From Pseudoscleropodium purum (taxonomy: Eukaryota > Streptophyta > Bryopsida > Hypnales > Brachytheciaceae): a stretch of DNA of 64,000 nucleotides. Positions 1-10,918 of the stretch are shown piece by piece. Where the stretch lies: positions 14,508,001-14,572,000 of the forward strand of contig OZ017795.1 of NCBI GenBank assembly GCA_963969395.1, given 5' to 3'. Under the pieces are notes generated by a model. That model saw only the letters and a list, made by a program, of their open reading frames with translations. It was not told the DNA's origin and did not search any database. The first letter of the stretch is position 1; the number at the start of each line of letters is the position of its first letter. A program made the position numbers and the translations under genes.

Positions 1-311
1 ACCCTAAGGTGACATGTTTCCAAGAATTATTTTTTCTAAAATTTAGTACATAAACTAGAAATGGCAATTTGGGAGTGTTTTGGGTGAGAAAGTAATCAAA
101 ATCCTTTAGGGATTAAGTTATTTTGATTAGCTAACATTTGAAAAAGACCTTAGACAAAGCCATTTTGTTTGCTAGTAAATTTTGTAATGAGACTATTGAT
201 CCATAGCCTCCCTCTTTAAGGTTGGATACTACATTAGGAAGCAATCTCTTCCATTTTAAAAGTTTCCTATTCTTTGCAATTTGTTAATTTCTATCAAAGC
301 TCCAATTTATA

Positions 312-1589
312 CATTAGAAGATTTTGGGGGGCTCCGGAAGCCTATTTTGGGCCTGTTTCGGGCTGGTTGCACCACAGCTGTTCCCTATAGTGGAGGGAAT
401 AGCCTGCTATTAGAATTTTTTTTTCAAAAAAAGTAGTTTCTGGTACATCCCTTTTTAGGGCGCTATTCTAATTACTACTTGTTAGATAGTCTCAAGATAC
501 TCATGGCAATCAATTACTTAACAAAGCTCAAACATCCTTTGAAAGCATATCTAATGTCATAGTTTTCTTTCATGAATCTCAAAAATTGTTTCTTGTGGAA
601 GCATTTAGAGCTTGCATAGCATTTGCATGTCATATCAAAAAAATAAAATAAAATGAATTTTTTTGCCATTCATAAATAATACTAAGATCATTATGAGTTT
701 AGAATATAATTGCTAATCATTGAACCATGAAGCAATATCTATAGCATATTTTTTTATTTTAAATTTAACCTTTTCTATGAAAAATGTAATAAATAGAACA
801 AGGTTCTAACACATCACAATATATTTTTTTCCAAGACATAAGGATCAACATGGTATCCATTAGTTTTGATTAACATATATTTAATGTAAAAATCTGCTCC
901 TAATCTATGTGGTAGTAATGGATTGCTAATACTTCAAGTTTGCTCCAAGAGGATATGGCCCTCACCTGTGTCCATCCCAGCAACAACAACAATCCAATGT
1001 TTTTTGTTAGTGAGGTGCAACGAGTGTCTTCAGACCACATCACGTGTTATAGTTTTCACAAGCAATGAATTCGAATGACAAAAGCAACATATTCCACATC
1101 AAAACTAAACCACAAAAAAGTGTTTTCTGAACCTGGCTGCTATCTGTGCGCTGTGATGTCAACACGCTGTATCACGAACTTCGCGCAAAAATCTACACTC
1201 AAGTTTCAGATCAAAATCATAGACTAAGCTTAAGAAAAAATCAGAATACTCAATAACCTCTCAGCATTGAACTAGCTCCTGTGAGTTTTAACACATCTTT
1301 CAAAAAATCATGAACCACTGAATCAGGAACTCTCCTCAGCATTGACTCCAGTTAAACAGGAGTATACAGCTAAGTATGCATTACAGATTGTTTGCATCCA
1401 AAGATCCGCCTTATATTTATGCATAATGGGATCTTTAACATGGTACCCAATAATTACAAAAGTGAATCTGATAAGCCAGAAACTTTGGCAGGGGCTCAAC
1501 CACGTCATTCCGCTGCGCCGAGCCTGTTCCCAGTGTTCATAGGCTATGATAATTTGCAGGCTTCCGGGGGCCCCAAAAATCTTCTAATG
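312..1589. mobile_element. Candidate DNA transposon remnant with TIRs (family C)
   Basis: The left end at 312-343 starts CATTAGAAGATTTTGGGG, and the right end at 1558-1589 is its imperfect reverse complement, ending CCAAAAATCTTCTAATG. The CATTAGAAG ends resemble CACTA-superfamily ends. Shorter relatives with a similar left end (attagaa-gattt-gaggc, then a gggcc-ttt-gggct segment) lie at 14256 and 36442. No 3-bp target duplication survives and there is no transposase frame, so this is probably a decayed non-autonomous copy. The two ends could instead belong to separate insertions. Confidence 0.45.
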
Positions 1590-2466
1590 GGTTTGCACTA
1601 TAATGAGAAGTCTTGTACTAACCTTTATTATTGCATTTTGAATATGATACAAAAATATTAGGTAGAGTAAGAAATTCAAACTCTTTGAAATTATAATTGA
1701 TGAAAGTACTCATATTAGTATTAGTAGGCACTAGCCATGATTGTTTTTGCATCTATTTTGGAGGAAGGGTTGCCTTTGACATTGCTTTTAGCTAGGATTG
1801 CGAAAAATAATTGATGGGAAAAAAAGTGCAAGGTTAATCTATGAGACATTGCTTTCAACATTGAATGCTTGGAGCTGCACCTTTCAAAGTTTTGTAGTGA
1901 AGTAGTAGTAATGTTAGTAGTGATGGTACTTCCACGATGGTTGGTAGCAACAAAGGGGTGACAACTAGGCTCTTCCTTTCTCTCATGTCATTGTATGGTA
2001 CATCAAACCAATTAAATTGCCTTTAATTTTAATGATGTAAAGAGATAAATAGAGATATTGAGAGATAAATAACTTGTTCAATATAATTGTTAATTCTTTT
2101 TTAATAAAGTCTCAAAACACAAACATGTTCTTGTTGTATTTTAGCCAAAGCTCTTTAATGCCAAAAAATCAATGAAGAGAAATTAATGAAATTCGATGGT
2201 TTTCACATTGGCAAAATGTAGAAATTGCATGTGGTAGTTTAGAGTCAGTCTAGTGTTTATTTCATGATATTAATGCTGCCAAAAAAGAAGTAGGGACATC
2301 AACAATTGTCTTAGGAAAACTACCTCAATTCAAATTCATCTATTGTCTTTATTTCTTGTCTAACATCTTTCATAGCTTAGCTTTCTTGTCAAAAATATTT
2401 CAACACAAGTTTTTTAATGTTGCAAATGTGAGGTCTATTGTTCATATTAAAATTGCTCAAATACCA

Positions 2467-2598
2467 ATGCTATACCTAAGAGAAAATCATGACTTGAATG
2501 CTTCACTTTCCAATGAAGTCAAAAGTATATGAATGCTAAACCTGATAGAAAATCATGATTTGAATGCTTCACTTTTCAATGAAGTCACAAGTTTTCAT
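2467..2598. repeat. 66-bp tandem duplication, two copies
   Basis: Copy 1 is 2467-2532 and copy 2 begins at 2533. Both run atgctawacctgatagaaaatcatga-like sequence, then ttgaatgcttcac, then caatgaagtca, with a few substitutions between them. It is non-coding. Confidence 0.8.
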
Positions 2599-3274
2599 GT
2601 GATCTCCAAATATGATATCCCTAGGGACCATCTTCAAAGGTCATTTGGATAGAGAATGATACTAGTCTTCTTTAGAAAAAGGGTGCCAAGTTTAGATATC
2701 TCTACCCTAATCTAAAGAGATATTTGACCTCAAATTCAAATGATAGTTGTAGTGAACTTTTTGAATTACCAAAATTTGATTTTGCATCTCTTCAATATAC
2801 TAACCAACCTCCAAGAAATGTGTGGAACTCCAACATGTGATCCTAGCATTTTTTGAAATCCAACCAAATCCAACCAAGGATCTTTGAGCACTAGAAATCA
2901 ACAATAACCCCCACAAAAGTAGAACAAAAAAATTCCAATCTAAACCACTACAATTCAGATTCACACCAAAACAATTTAGGAAATCAACTAAGTGTAAAAA
3001 ATTAAGAGGTCGTTGACCAAACAAAAAAGACATATCTACATAACCGATTAATAAAACAAAAAAACCCGAGTGAACTCAAAAGAGAAGTGGAGGTCCACCG
3101 AGTTCCATAAAATAACTCCCCGGAATGTGTTGAGAAGTCGTGCAAAAGTCGCTAGTCAATCCTCCTGTATCATCTGTGCTGTCTAGGAATTTAAAGTATC
3201 TGAGATTCTCTCAAAGGTCGCTGATGGAATTACACAAGCTTCCACTCTGTGACAGCAACACAAAAATTAAGATG

Positions 3275-5968
3275 CTAGTGCTTCCGGTTGTTCCTACGCT
3301 CATTAGGGTTTCGGCGGCCACCGAATACTGCAGATGCTTGTTGCACTGCTGGCATTAATCCTATATTTTGCATTCCCTTATTGTTCGTAAATAAGGAGTC
3401 CGCAGTGACAAAGACATCCCCGCCCTGCCAGAGAAACAAAATACCACGTGGATGCAAGACATTCAGTACCAGAGACTTTACTATTACAGAAGAAATTAGT
3501 AGCAGCCTTAATCAGATCATACGGAATTCCATTTTGCATCAAATATGCAATCTAACGATTTCCCGGTTGATAACAGCAAAACCATTCACATGTACAGTAG
3601 ACGCTTAGATAACGAAGGAAAATCATACGATGATCAGATCTCAAAGCCAAAAGTGAGCAGATAACGAGGTTCTCACAGCATTAGAAGATGATTTCTTCTG
3701 TTTTGGATGAAGGACTCTGTGGGGTAATTGATCTTCTCGTAGAATAGGATTCTGAGCAGCCCCAACCCTGCCGCCCTTTGGGAGAGGAAGGGAGTACTGC
3801 ACGCAAGATGGTAATAGAATGTCAGTCAGAAAGGGCACAAACCAGAGATACTCTAGAAAATAAGGGCACAAACTTAGAATTGATCACAGAGACATACCCG
3901 AGTGCCACGAAGATTCACACGCTTGATTTGTCCAGCATGAACGCTGCCATTAGCCCCCACGGTAACAGACACCTTATACAAAGTACCTCCATTCCCACAC
4001 TTCGGACAGAAGATGCGCCCCACCTCGGGTGTGATTTTACCACAAGCCGTACATTTCAGGACCCACCTGTGAGGAAATATCTAAAAGGGTCAGTGTTTAC
4101 AAAACTAAAGATCAACCAAACATTCCCAACATTATCTGAGATTCTTCCAACAATTTCCTACAATATTCCACATGTGAGGAAGTATAATCCCCAACCTGCT
4201 CAATTCTCGCACGTGAATGCCTGTAGGTGAAAGTAAACGCAGTCCCATTTGAAGTATGACGTTTTGCATTGCAAAATCACCAGTCGCACAAGCAATAGAG
4301 GATTGCCAGGATGAATTCGTTAAACTATCTTCACTTGGAACAGATGATGCTACGCCGCTCACATTGCTAGTGGCAATATTCTCCTGTTCTTCTGTTCTCA
4401 ATTCCTCGCTTTCTTTGGCTTCGTGTGCAGCCATTTCTGCAGCAAAGGCTCGTGTGTCCTCCTCGTCTCCTTCACTTCCAGAAGCCCCTTCATCATCAAG
4501 TTTACCATTTTCTGCACCTAAAGCATCACTCTCGGCACCATCGTCAGCTGTGCTTTCATTCCTATCTTCAGTCACATCTTCGGCATCCTCATCGTCGTCC
4601 TCATCAACTAAGGGGAGTTCAGGTTCCGCTTCAAAGAAACTTTTCTGAGATTGTTGTACTTCTTTGACGGTGGCCTCAGTAGAGATCTCGGTAGGGGACT
4701 CACTAGTTTCCACACTAGCCGCCGTCTGGGCTTGACGCTTCGCCTCTCGCTTCAGAAATTTCCTGCGAGTGGTCCTGCTGCAAGCATGAACCCATCCAGA
4801 CATGTCCGCTTCCTCTGGCTCTGTCTTCGAAGCGTCCGACCCAACTGCCACATTCTTTTTCCCCTCAATGCTGTACACAGGTTTCGGTTTCGGTGCAGAT
4901 TTCTCTCGTCTTGGCCTACTCCACCTTTGTGAGCCAGTACTACCAGCAGTGGACGATGCCTCTGACTGCTTAGATTCCATATCTGCAGGTGCTCGCTCCG
5001 CCTCCGAACCATCCAAATTCAAATACTTTAATCCAAGAATCTTAGATTGATTCTCCTGGCTGCTTTTATTATCCGCTTCAGATAACTGTTCCCAATCCTT
5101 AAGATTGGCAACGTTTGTACCCCAACCGGGGGGATCACGTGGCTTGTTCTTCTGCACAGGAGTTACCTGCAACACCCCAAATCTGCAACTTTTCAGACGT
5201 GCTCGTAATCAAATTGATTAGGGCTTGACTTGAAATCAGCGTGCAACGCACAATACAGAACTTCTTCGTAAACCATCAAGTCCTGACCCCTAAACCCTAA
5301 ACCCTAAATCATAAACCATGAATATAAACAATATAGAATTGATACTCATACACATTATCTACGGTAATTGAGAGGGGCAGAGCAAAGTTGGACCTGCAGT
5401 GGAGGAGGTTGAGTTCGAAGGTGAGATACACCGTGAACTTGCGCCTCTAACGTGTAAGCTAGAGCTATAAGTTTCATATCCACTTCAGATAGCGACTGCA
5501 AATCACCTGTGGCCTTCGCAAACTGCAACACTACAAATGATCCCCCACAAAAAGATGGTGAACTTTAGACAATTTTTTTGTAACTGTTGTAGTGAATTTT
5601 TGAGTAAGGACTTGATCTCAAACACCAAACGAATTTAGTACAAGATTGCGCTCACCTTTGGTAAAAGCTTCCGAGTCAGGCTCCATAATTTCCAAGTTGA
5701 TGGGCAAAGCCGCGAGGTTCATCCGCGACATGGGATCCCGAACCTCTTCCAACACTTCCCGCACTGTCACAAAGCGTTCAGCGCTTCCCAAGAGATGCGC
5801 ACCACTGCCAATCACCGCATTGGTGTCCACCACGATGGTGCTAAGGCCGCACTTTGAGCGCACAGCGCTCGTGCTCACCTTGGGTTTCACCGGCGGGGCT
5901 GCATCCTTCCTCGCTATGGCGGACCAGCCACCCGGCATTGCTCCCGGCGGTGCATCCTCGACCCCCAT
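3275..5968 (-). CDS. NOB1: NOB1: 20S pre-rRNA D-site endonuclease (six exons)
   Basis: PIN-domain endonuclease that cuts 20S pre-rRNA at site D to make the 3' end of 18S rRNA during late 40S maturation. Exons, minus strand: 5968-5656, 5530-5394, 5166-4196, 4066-3898, 3796-3677 and 3424-3275. All junctions are GT-AG and keep phase, giving about 619 residues, close to plant NOB1 size. Visible features in order: the PIN start (TIVVDTNAVIGSG, FVTVREVLEEVRDP), the continuation FAKATGDLQSLSEVDMKLIA, a long acidic middle (several EDDDEDAED-like runs), then CATGDFAMQNVILQMGLRLL. Next come a zinc ribbon (CTACG and CPKCGNGG) and the C-terminal LPKGGR and ILREDQLP motifs. The start at 5968 is the first ATG in frame; the upstream open codons have only a TTG. 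The gene is head-to-head with bL9. Identity is very secure. The exon 5 donor (GCT/GTGAGA) is the least certain junction. Confidence 0.95.
5289..5310 (-). repeat. Interstitial telomere-like / telo-box array
   Basis: Three tandem units of plant-type telomere repeat (TTTAGGG on the minus strand) lie inside NOB1 intron 2. Telo boxes are known plant promoter and intron elements that often go with ribosome-related genes, which fits NOB1. The array is too short to be a telomere. Confidence 0.8.
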
Positions 5969-7404
5969 CGCTAAAAAGATCAGCTCGAAATCTGTCGCTT
6001 CCAATTCCAAATTCTCAACCAAATTGAAAACTCACATCCGCGCAAACCCCAACAACAGTCTTTAGCCTGCACCTTTTACTTCGAGAATCAGATTCAGCAT
6101 TGCATTCTGACATTGCTGACCTAAACTTGAAAATTAGTAGACATACAGATCCTGCATACAGATCCTATTAACTCTCTGCTGGACTGTCAATGACAATAAA
6201 GCAAACAAAAATACACACCCTCGCTAGAAATTTTATAAAATCAGCACAATGGTTACAAATTCTTGGATGCAGAAGAGGAACTCTAAAGAACGTTATGCGT
6301 TTAGCCCAGTGCTCTGATTAAATACTGTTGCAACGGGGTGCGGTGAGAAGTCCTTGACTAATTTATCAAGAAACCCTAAAAACAAACTCAGGTCACAAAA
6401 ATTACGAAAAATCGATACAGACGTCCTCAATTACAAATTGTACAAGGCGAAACCACGAAGAATCAATTAAATCAATCTCAGGTCACAAAAAATCTCAAAA
6501 AAATAAAATACAGATTTCCGCAATTGCAAAACGAGTAACGTGAAATGAAGAAAGCGGCTCAATGCCTCATCAGAGATTTCACTCAAATGTAACGAACATT
6601 ACTACAGAAAAGAAAAAGCCCCAAACCCTACCAAAAGCATGACAGACAGCCGACGCACATGCCCTCAAATATGGCGGGTGCCGGCGGGTTCCGCCATGTT
6701 CCATCTGTCGGGCTGGCGGATGGAGCCCCGGCGGATTTGACGATAAAGTGAAAACGAGAGTCCAGCAAACATTCGACCTCATCTATGCAGATCTTACCAG
6801 GGACGTTTCTCCTCCGGCTTAGACCCAATTCGCGCTCAACTTGCTCACTCCCGCCTCCAATTGGCCTCGCAGCTCTCATGCTCATCCTCCGCCTCCAATC
6901 GGCCCCTCATTCCCCGTGCTCATCCCCCGCCTTGCAGGCCTGTCTGTTTCGGCTCTCGTTCGTCGCTGCCCCTGGTGTCCCATTTCTGTTTCGTCACTCT
7001 GTTGTTAGGGTTCCCCTTTGCCAGCCCTGGGTTGTCCTGTTTTTCCTTCCCGCTCTCCTGGTTCATTCCTCCTCGCTCCCCGCCCCGGCGGGTATTGCCT
7101 GTGGGCGTGTGTATTCAAGCCCTCGGGCGGTTATTAGTAAAGCATCACCCTTTAAGGGTTTCACCAAAAAGTAAAACGAGAGACGGAGCCTATAAAGTAA
7201 ATACGAGAGCAAAACTCGTCCAAGTCTCGTCCAAGTTCGTTTGAAGTCTCGTCCAAAGTCCTCTCTCTCCCTCGTCTTATCCGAAGTGAAAGCCTCGCAA
7301 GGCGAAGCTCAGGAGTGGGGCAGCCCATCGTTCTGCTCGAAAGCCCATGTAGGGTCGCCGTCGGAGAAAATTTCTTTGGAAATTTGTCAAAACACTCGTC
7401 GGCT
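5969..7404. promoter_or_regulatory. Shared upstream region between NOB1 and bL9
   Basis: This intergenic stretch separates two divergent starts. Its right half (about 6600-7130) is GC- and pyrimidine-rich. A TATA-like TATAAAG lies at 7192-7198 in the bL9 direction. The presumed bL9 5' leader that follows carries repeated ctcgtccaag units (about 7215-7260). The left half has an imperfect direct repeat beginning CTCAGGTCACAAAAA at about 6388 and 6478. Long open frames on both strands here show no protein family. Confidence 0.5.
7347..7352 (+). promoter_or_regulatory. Minimal start-stop upstream ORF (ATG TAG)
   Basis: An ATG followed at once by TAG lies 52 bases before the bL9 start codon, in the presumed 5' leader. 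Start-stop elements can stall ribosomes and lower downstream translation in plants. Whether this one lies in the mature leader depends on the true transcription start, inferred from the TATA-like site at 7192. Confidence 0.4.
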
Positions 7405-8025
7405 ATGGCGATGGTGAACTCCCTGGCGTCGCCAGCTCTGTTGCCCTCCTTCGAAGGCCTGCGTTCTCAAACCAACTCCAAATCCTCTGCCTCTTCGTCT
7501 TCCGCCGCGCCCACCACGAGCGGCAGCAGCTACCAGCCCCTTTCGGTGGTGGCGGACAAGCGTGTGCAGAAGCGTCGACAGGTGATTTTGACGGAGGACG
7601 TGCAGTACCTGGGCAAGACTGGCGCGCTCCTCGCCGTGAAGACGGGCTACTTCCGCAACTTCCTGTACCCGACGGGCAAGGCTCGTCTGGCGACTCCCGA
7701 GATTCTCAAGGCCATCCGCCTGGAGGAGTTGCGCAAGGAGGAGGCGCGCAAGGCCGTGAAGGCGGAGGCGGAGAGCGTGGCGCGGACGCTGCAGGCCGCG
7801 GGCGCGTTGACGATTCGTCGGAAGAAGGGCGGGCAGGGCAAGCTCATCTTCGGTTCCGTAACGTCGCAGGACGTGGTGGACATCATCCGGGCGAACACGA
7901 AGCAAGAGGTGGATAAGCGCGAGGTGACGGTGCCGGAGGTGCGGGAGGTCGGGCAGTACGTGGTGGAGATCAAGCTGCACCCCGAGGTCGTGGCGCAGGT
8001 CAAAATCAATGTCATCGGACAGTAG
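7405..8025 (+). CDS. RPL9: Plastid 50S ribosomal protein bL9, nucleus-encoded
   Basis: Single-exon gene for a 206-residue bacterial-type L9. Residues 1 to about 55 are rich in Ser, Ala and Thr with few acidic residues, as expected for a plastid transit peptide. The mature part begins near KRRQVILTEDVQYLGKTG. It then shows the bL9 N-domain signature (AVKTGYFRNFLYPTGKA), a long charged connecting helix (RLEELRKEEARKAVKAEAES), and the C-domain (GKLIFGSVTSQDVV, ending EVVAQVKINVIGQ). The protein binds 23S rRNA near the L1 stalk. The ATG at 7405 is the first in frame and gives a normal transit peptide. The coding part is much more GC-rich than the flanks. A mitochondrial destination cannot be excluded by eye. 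Confidence 0.93.
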   Translation: MAMVNSLASPALLPSFEGLRSQTNSKSSASSSSAAPTTSGSSYQPLSVVADKRVQKRRQVILTEDVQYLGKTGALLAVKTGYFRNFLYPTGKARLATPEILKAIRLEELRKEEARKAVKAEAESVARTLQAAGALTIRRKKGGQGKLIFGSVTSQDVVDIIRANTKQEVDKREVTVPEVREVGQYVVEIKLHPEVVAQVKINVIGQ

Positions 8026-9542
8026 CAGAAGCATGCCTCTTCTTTTTCCCATCTCTGAATTTGTCGAAGACAAATGCTTCCTGTCGCCATTGATCACCTG
8101 TGGAGTTTCCACAAGCTCTAGGTCAGAGTACCTTTGAACGTAGATGCTGAAACAATTTGGGCCAACGTGATTTGAGGCGGAGGCTCGTCATGTTTGCGTA
8201 GGAACTCCACCATTCTTGTACCCCTACCAGAGACTGTTGCGGTTTCCAGGGTTTCTTTTAGGATTAGGTCTTGAGGTTCATTGCTGATGTTGAATTGATT
8301 GAATCATTCCATCAGTGCCACTTTTTGAGCGGCAAATACAGTTTCATCTACACAAACTTCGAGAGTTTCCTGGTTTTTTTTGGTTGGGACAATGTCTGGT
8401 GCGACTTAGTAATGTTTGAAGGTTGGCGACGTGATGCTTGTTTGTGAGTTTGCATTCAGAATTATGGCACCGATCATGACAAATTTACAAGTTAGGTCCA
8501 GTTGTTTCGGAAGCAGTGTCTCACGAGTCATTTGTGATAACAATTGAATGGAAGATTCCATACGTCGAATTATGAAGTTGCCACCAGAAATTGTATTGAT
8601 TGTGAGGATTTTTCTACATGTGGGATCGTTTTGCAATGCTCATTCTAATTCTTGCTGTTGAATATTGAGCTTCACGAACTAGGTTACGAGAAGCTACTGG
8701 GCTCTTCCGACCCTGAAACCTTTTTTCAGTTTGGCCAATTTCACTGGTAAACTTATCTCCGCCTTTATTCGTACGAATCAACTGGTCATGTTATATACTA
8801 GTAATGCCTGCTTGTTGATTTCTGATGGATGCTGAATTCCGGTAACACCATTTTTTTCCATCTGGACTCGGGGGCTTACAAACTGTTTAGTTACTTTCTC
8901 TTTAGTGTAATTTCATTTCGAGTACTTCACCTAATCTCACTTGGTTCACACGATGATAGACCGTCAAGCACATGGAGTGCAACCAATACGCTCTGTCATT
9001 TCATGTAGTGTATCATACCCTATTTTGAAATTATAAATCAATCATCTGAAGGACAAATTCTTTTTAGAGTCATCCCTTCAAATAAAATGTTAATGGTGAA
9101 GATGTCACTGAAACGTAGGAATGCAAATATTGTCGAAACAGTAAGTTTGTGCGCCAGGAGAGGAAGATCACCATGCTCCTACATAAGAAATTTGGGGATG
9201 ATTGATCTAGCCAATGAGGTAACGGATTACCAATTGGTAAGATCACAAACAGACAATCACACTGTTCAAGAGCAGAAGCTTGACCAAAAAGGTATTGCTT
9301 CATTCCCCATTCATAATAAATCTACATTGTAAGCACATCTTTATACTCTAATCTCAACTCAACCTTCCTGCAGTTGGTACATCGAAGATGTGAATGGGCA
9401 TTCAAATTCGCTACCAAGTATACCGTGGTATATTCCTTATAATGGTAAATTAAACTTAGGTCAATACCGTTGCAAAGGTTGCAGAGCCCTACATAATTTC
9501 TTCATAGCAGATATATAGATTGCTATGCCGCGAACACTCCTT
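8026..9542. other. bL9 3' flank, no gene recognised
   Basis: The first few hundred bases are probably the bL9 3' UTR. Short open frames occur on both strands (for example 9087-9332 plus), but none shows a conserved motif and I do not call them. Confidence 0.55.
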
Positions 9543-9755
9543 TCAAGCAGCAAAAGGTTTCTCATACGTATTCTGATCTCTAAATTCTTGTAACCTCTTG
9601 CTGAGCATGGTACCGACGTCAGGCTGCACGTAGATGTGCGTGTCATCAAGCATGTAAACGATGAACTTATGAGCGTTGGGCATGGAATCATTGATGCTGA
9701 TAAGGAGTTGAGCCATCGGAATGTCACTGGCATCATCAGCCCACACAAACTTCAT
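9543..9755 (-). CDS. TFB5: TFIIH subunit TFB5 / TTDA (GTF2H5)
   Basis: A 70-residue protein, the usual size of this family (about 71). TFB5 is the smallest subunit of TFIIH. It stabilises the complex and stimulates the XPB/p52 module in nucleotide excision repair. Family features seen in order: SDIPMAQLLISINDSMP, KFIVYMLDDTHIYVQPDV and the terminal EFRDQNTYEKP, which closely match plant TFB5. The first residues (MKFVWADDA) differ from the usual MVNAIKG start. The true N-terminus could therefore come from an upstream exon spliced near the ATG at 9755, but the length argues for a single coding exon. The gene is divergent from eL18. Confidence 0.88.
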   Translation of the reverse strand: MKFVWADDASDIPMAQLLISINDSMPNAHKFIVYMLDDTHIYVQPDVGTMLSKRLQEFRDQNTYEKPFAA

Positions 9756-10833
9756 TAATTCTTGAAGGCACAAGGATTCAAGGTTTAAAGATGGCCAATT
9801 TAGTTGTTCATATTGCCAACAAATGGGACCAGATTTATATCACCAGAATCATTGAAGAACATTGCATGTGCTGGTGAGGAACTTAAATAAAATTGGATCA
9901 AGGCAAGCCCCACAGGACCTTCGCAAAACTGCTAAAAAAGCAAAGCTGCTAAAAAAACTTGGGTCCCAATTGGTTCTGTAAGGGTTAAGAAAATCTAGGC
10001 CCCATGTTGCTCTTCTCAGAAAATTCAAGAATTATGCCGGGAAGAGGCAACTAATCTCAAACCGTCACTACAATTCCCCACGACAGTGATGCAATAAAAG
10101 GAGATTCAGAATTGTAAAAAAGCAGGAATTGTTTAATAACATACGGTCGCAAAACAACAACAAAACCTTCAACACAATTCAAAGTCGAAGAGGGAGCATG
10201 AAAGAGAATGAAAAAGAAGTGAGTTGGAGACATACAACCGAATTTTAATATCCGACATTTCAAACCCTAAGTACACAAATAGAACTCCGAGTCATGACAG
10301 GTACCAACCAGGTGATCAGTATCCCCTTGATAGCGTTCACCATCTCCTCCAATGAAGATGAATTTTTACTGCTCACGATAGAAGGGCCTTCCGAAAATCA
10401 GAGCAAGCACTTTCAAAGAATGCAATCATCCACCGCGAACGCGTCCTTCACAACAGTGAAACACAATACTGTTCCGGGCTCCCAAACCTAAATTCCCCAA
10501 ATGAGAAACTGATTTCATAAATTCGACAAAATCCTGCAAACCCTCGCTCCGGAACTCCAGATGAAACAACGACAACGGAGAATTACTCCACAGACAGTGT
10601 TGAGCACGAAGTTAAGCTTACATGTGAGGAGCCTGACGAGAGTTGGGTGAACGAGGCGACTAATAACCACGCGGCAACGAACCATGCGAAGAACCAAGCA
10701 GCGACGAACTAAATAGATGAATTCAGATTTCATCCATTTCTTCTTTGGATGAAACTACTGCCGATCTCGTAACCTCTATTTCCCGTCCGATGCATAAATT
10801 GATCGGACGGTCCATATCACAAACTGATCTGGC
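9756..10833. other. Spacer between TFB5 and eL18
   Basis: It holds the upstream regions of two divergent genes. An AACCCTAA telo-box-like site is at about 10264. Reading frames in it show no recognisable domain. Confidence 0.5.
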
Positions 10834-10918
10834 CTTAGGGTTGGAGGCAGCCAGCATTGAGTCTCTTTGAAACCTGCCCAGCCCAGACGCTGCAACCCTC
10901 CGCTCTGTCGTTGCAGCC
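10834..10918 (+). promoter_or_regulatory. eL18 core promoter and leader with site II-type motifs
   Basis: Just before the start codon there is a CTTAGGGTTG box and an overlapping pair of site II motifs (TGGGCT/TGGGC on the reverse strand, within gcccagcccag at about 10876-10886). Site II elements plus telo boxes are the known signature of plant ribosomal-protein promoters. The transcription start cannot be fixed by eye. Confidence 0.55.

Larger units (their letters stand above)
1..3274. other. AT-rich gene-free stretch
   Basis: No reading frame here looks like a conserved protein, and no RNA gene was recognised. The stretch is AT-rich. It holds a candidate TIR element and one 66-bp tandem duplication, both listed separately. 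The last few hundred bases are the 3' flank of the NOB1 gene, which is read from the other strand. Confidence 0.6.

Noticed and set aside
3641..3871. NOB1 ending at SSSNAVRTSLSAHFWL
   Set aside because: The conserved NOB1 tail (VQQASAVFGGRRNPNERR) is found in frame at 3424-3275, so the stop at 3641 lies in an intron.
4256..5050. Several plus-strand frames rich in Ser across the NOB1 middle exon
   Set aside because: They mirror the acidic coding region of NOB1 on the other strand and lack their own splice or domain evidence.
5289..5310. Chromosome end
   Set aside because: Only three telomere units, with normal gene sequence on both sides.
5618..6022. NOB1 start at 6022
   Set aside because: The codon there is TTG; the first in-frame ATG is at 5968.
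7405..8025. bL9 as bacterial contamination or a plastid DNA insert
   Set aside because: It has a Ser/Thr-rich transit peptide, lies between plant genes and has no bacterial neighbours or ribosome binding site.
7387..8112. 241-codon minus-strand frame opposite bL9
   Set aside because: It is the GC-rich antisense shadow of the bL9 gene, rich in His, Leu and Arg, with no domain.
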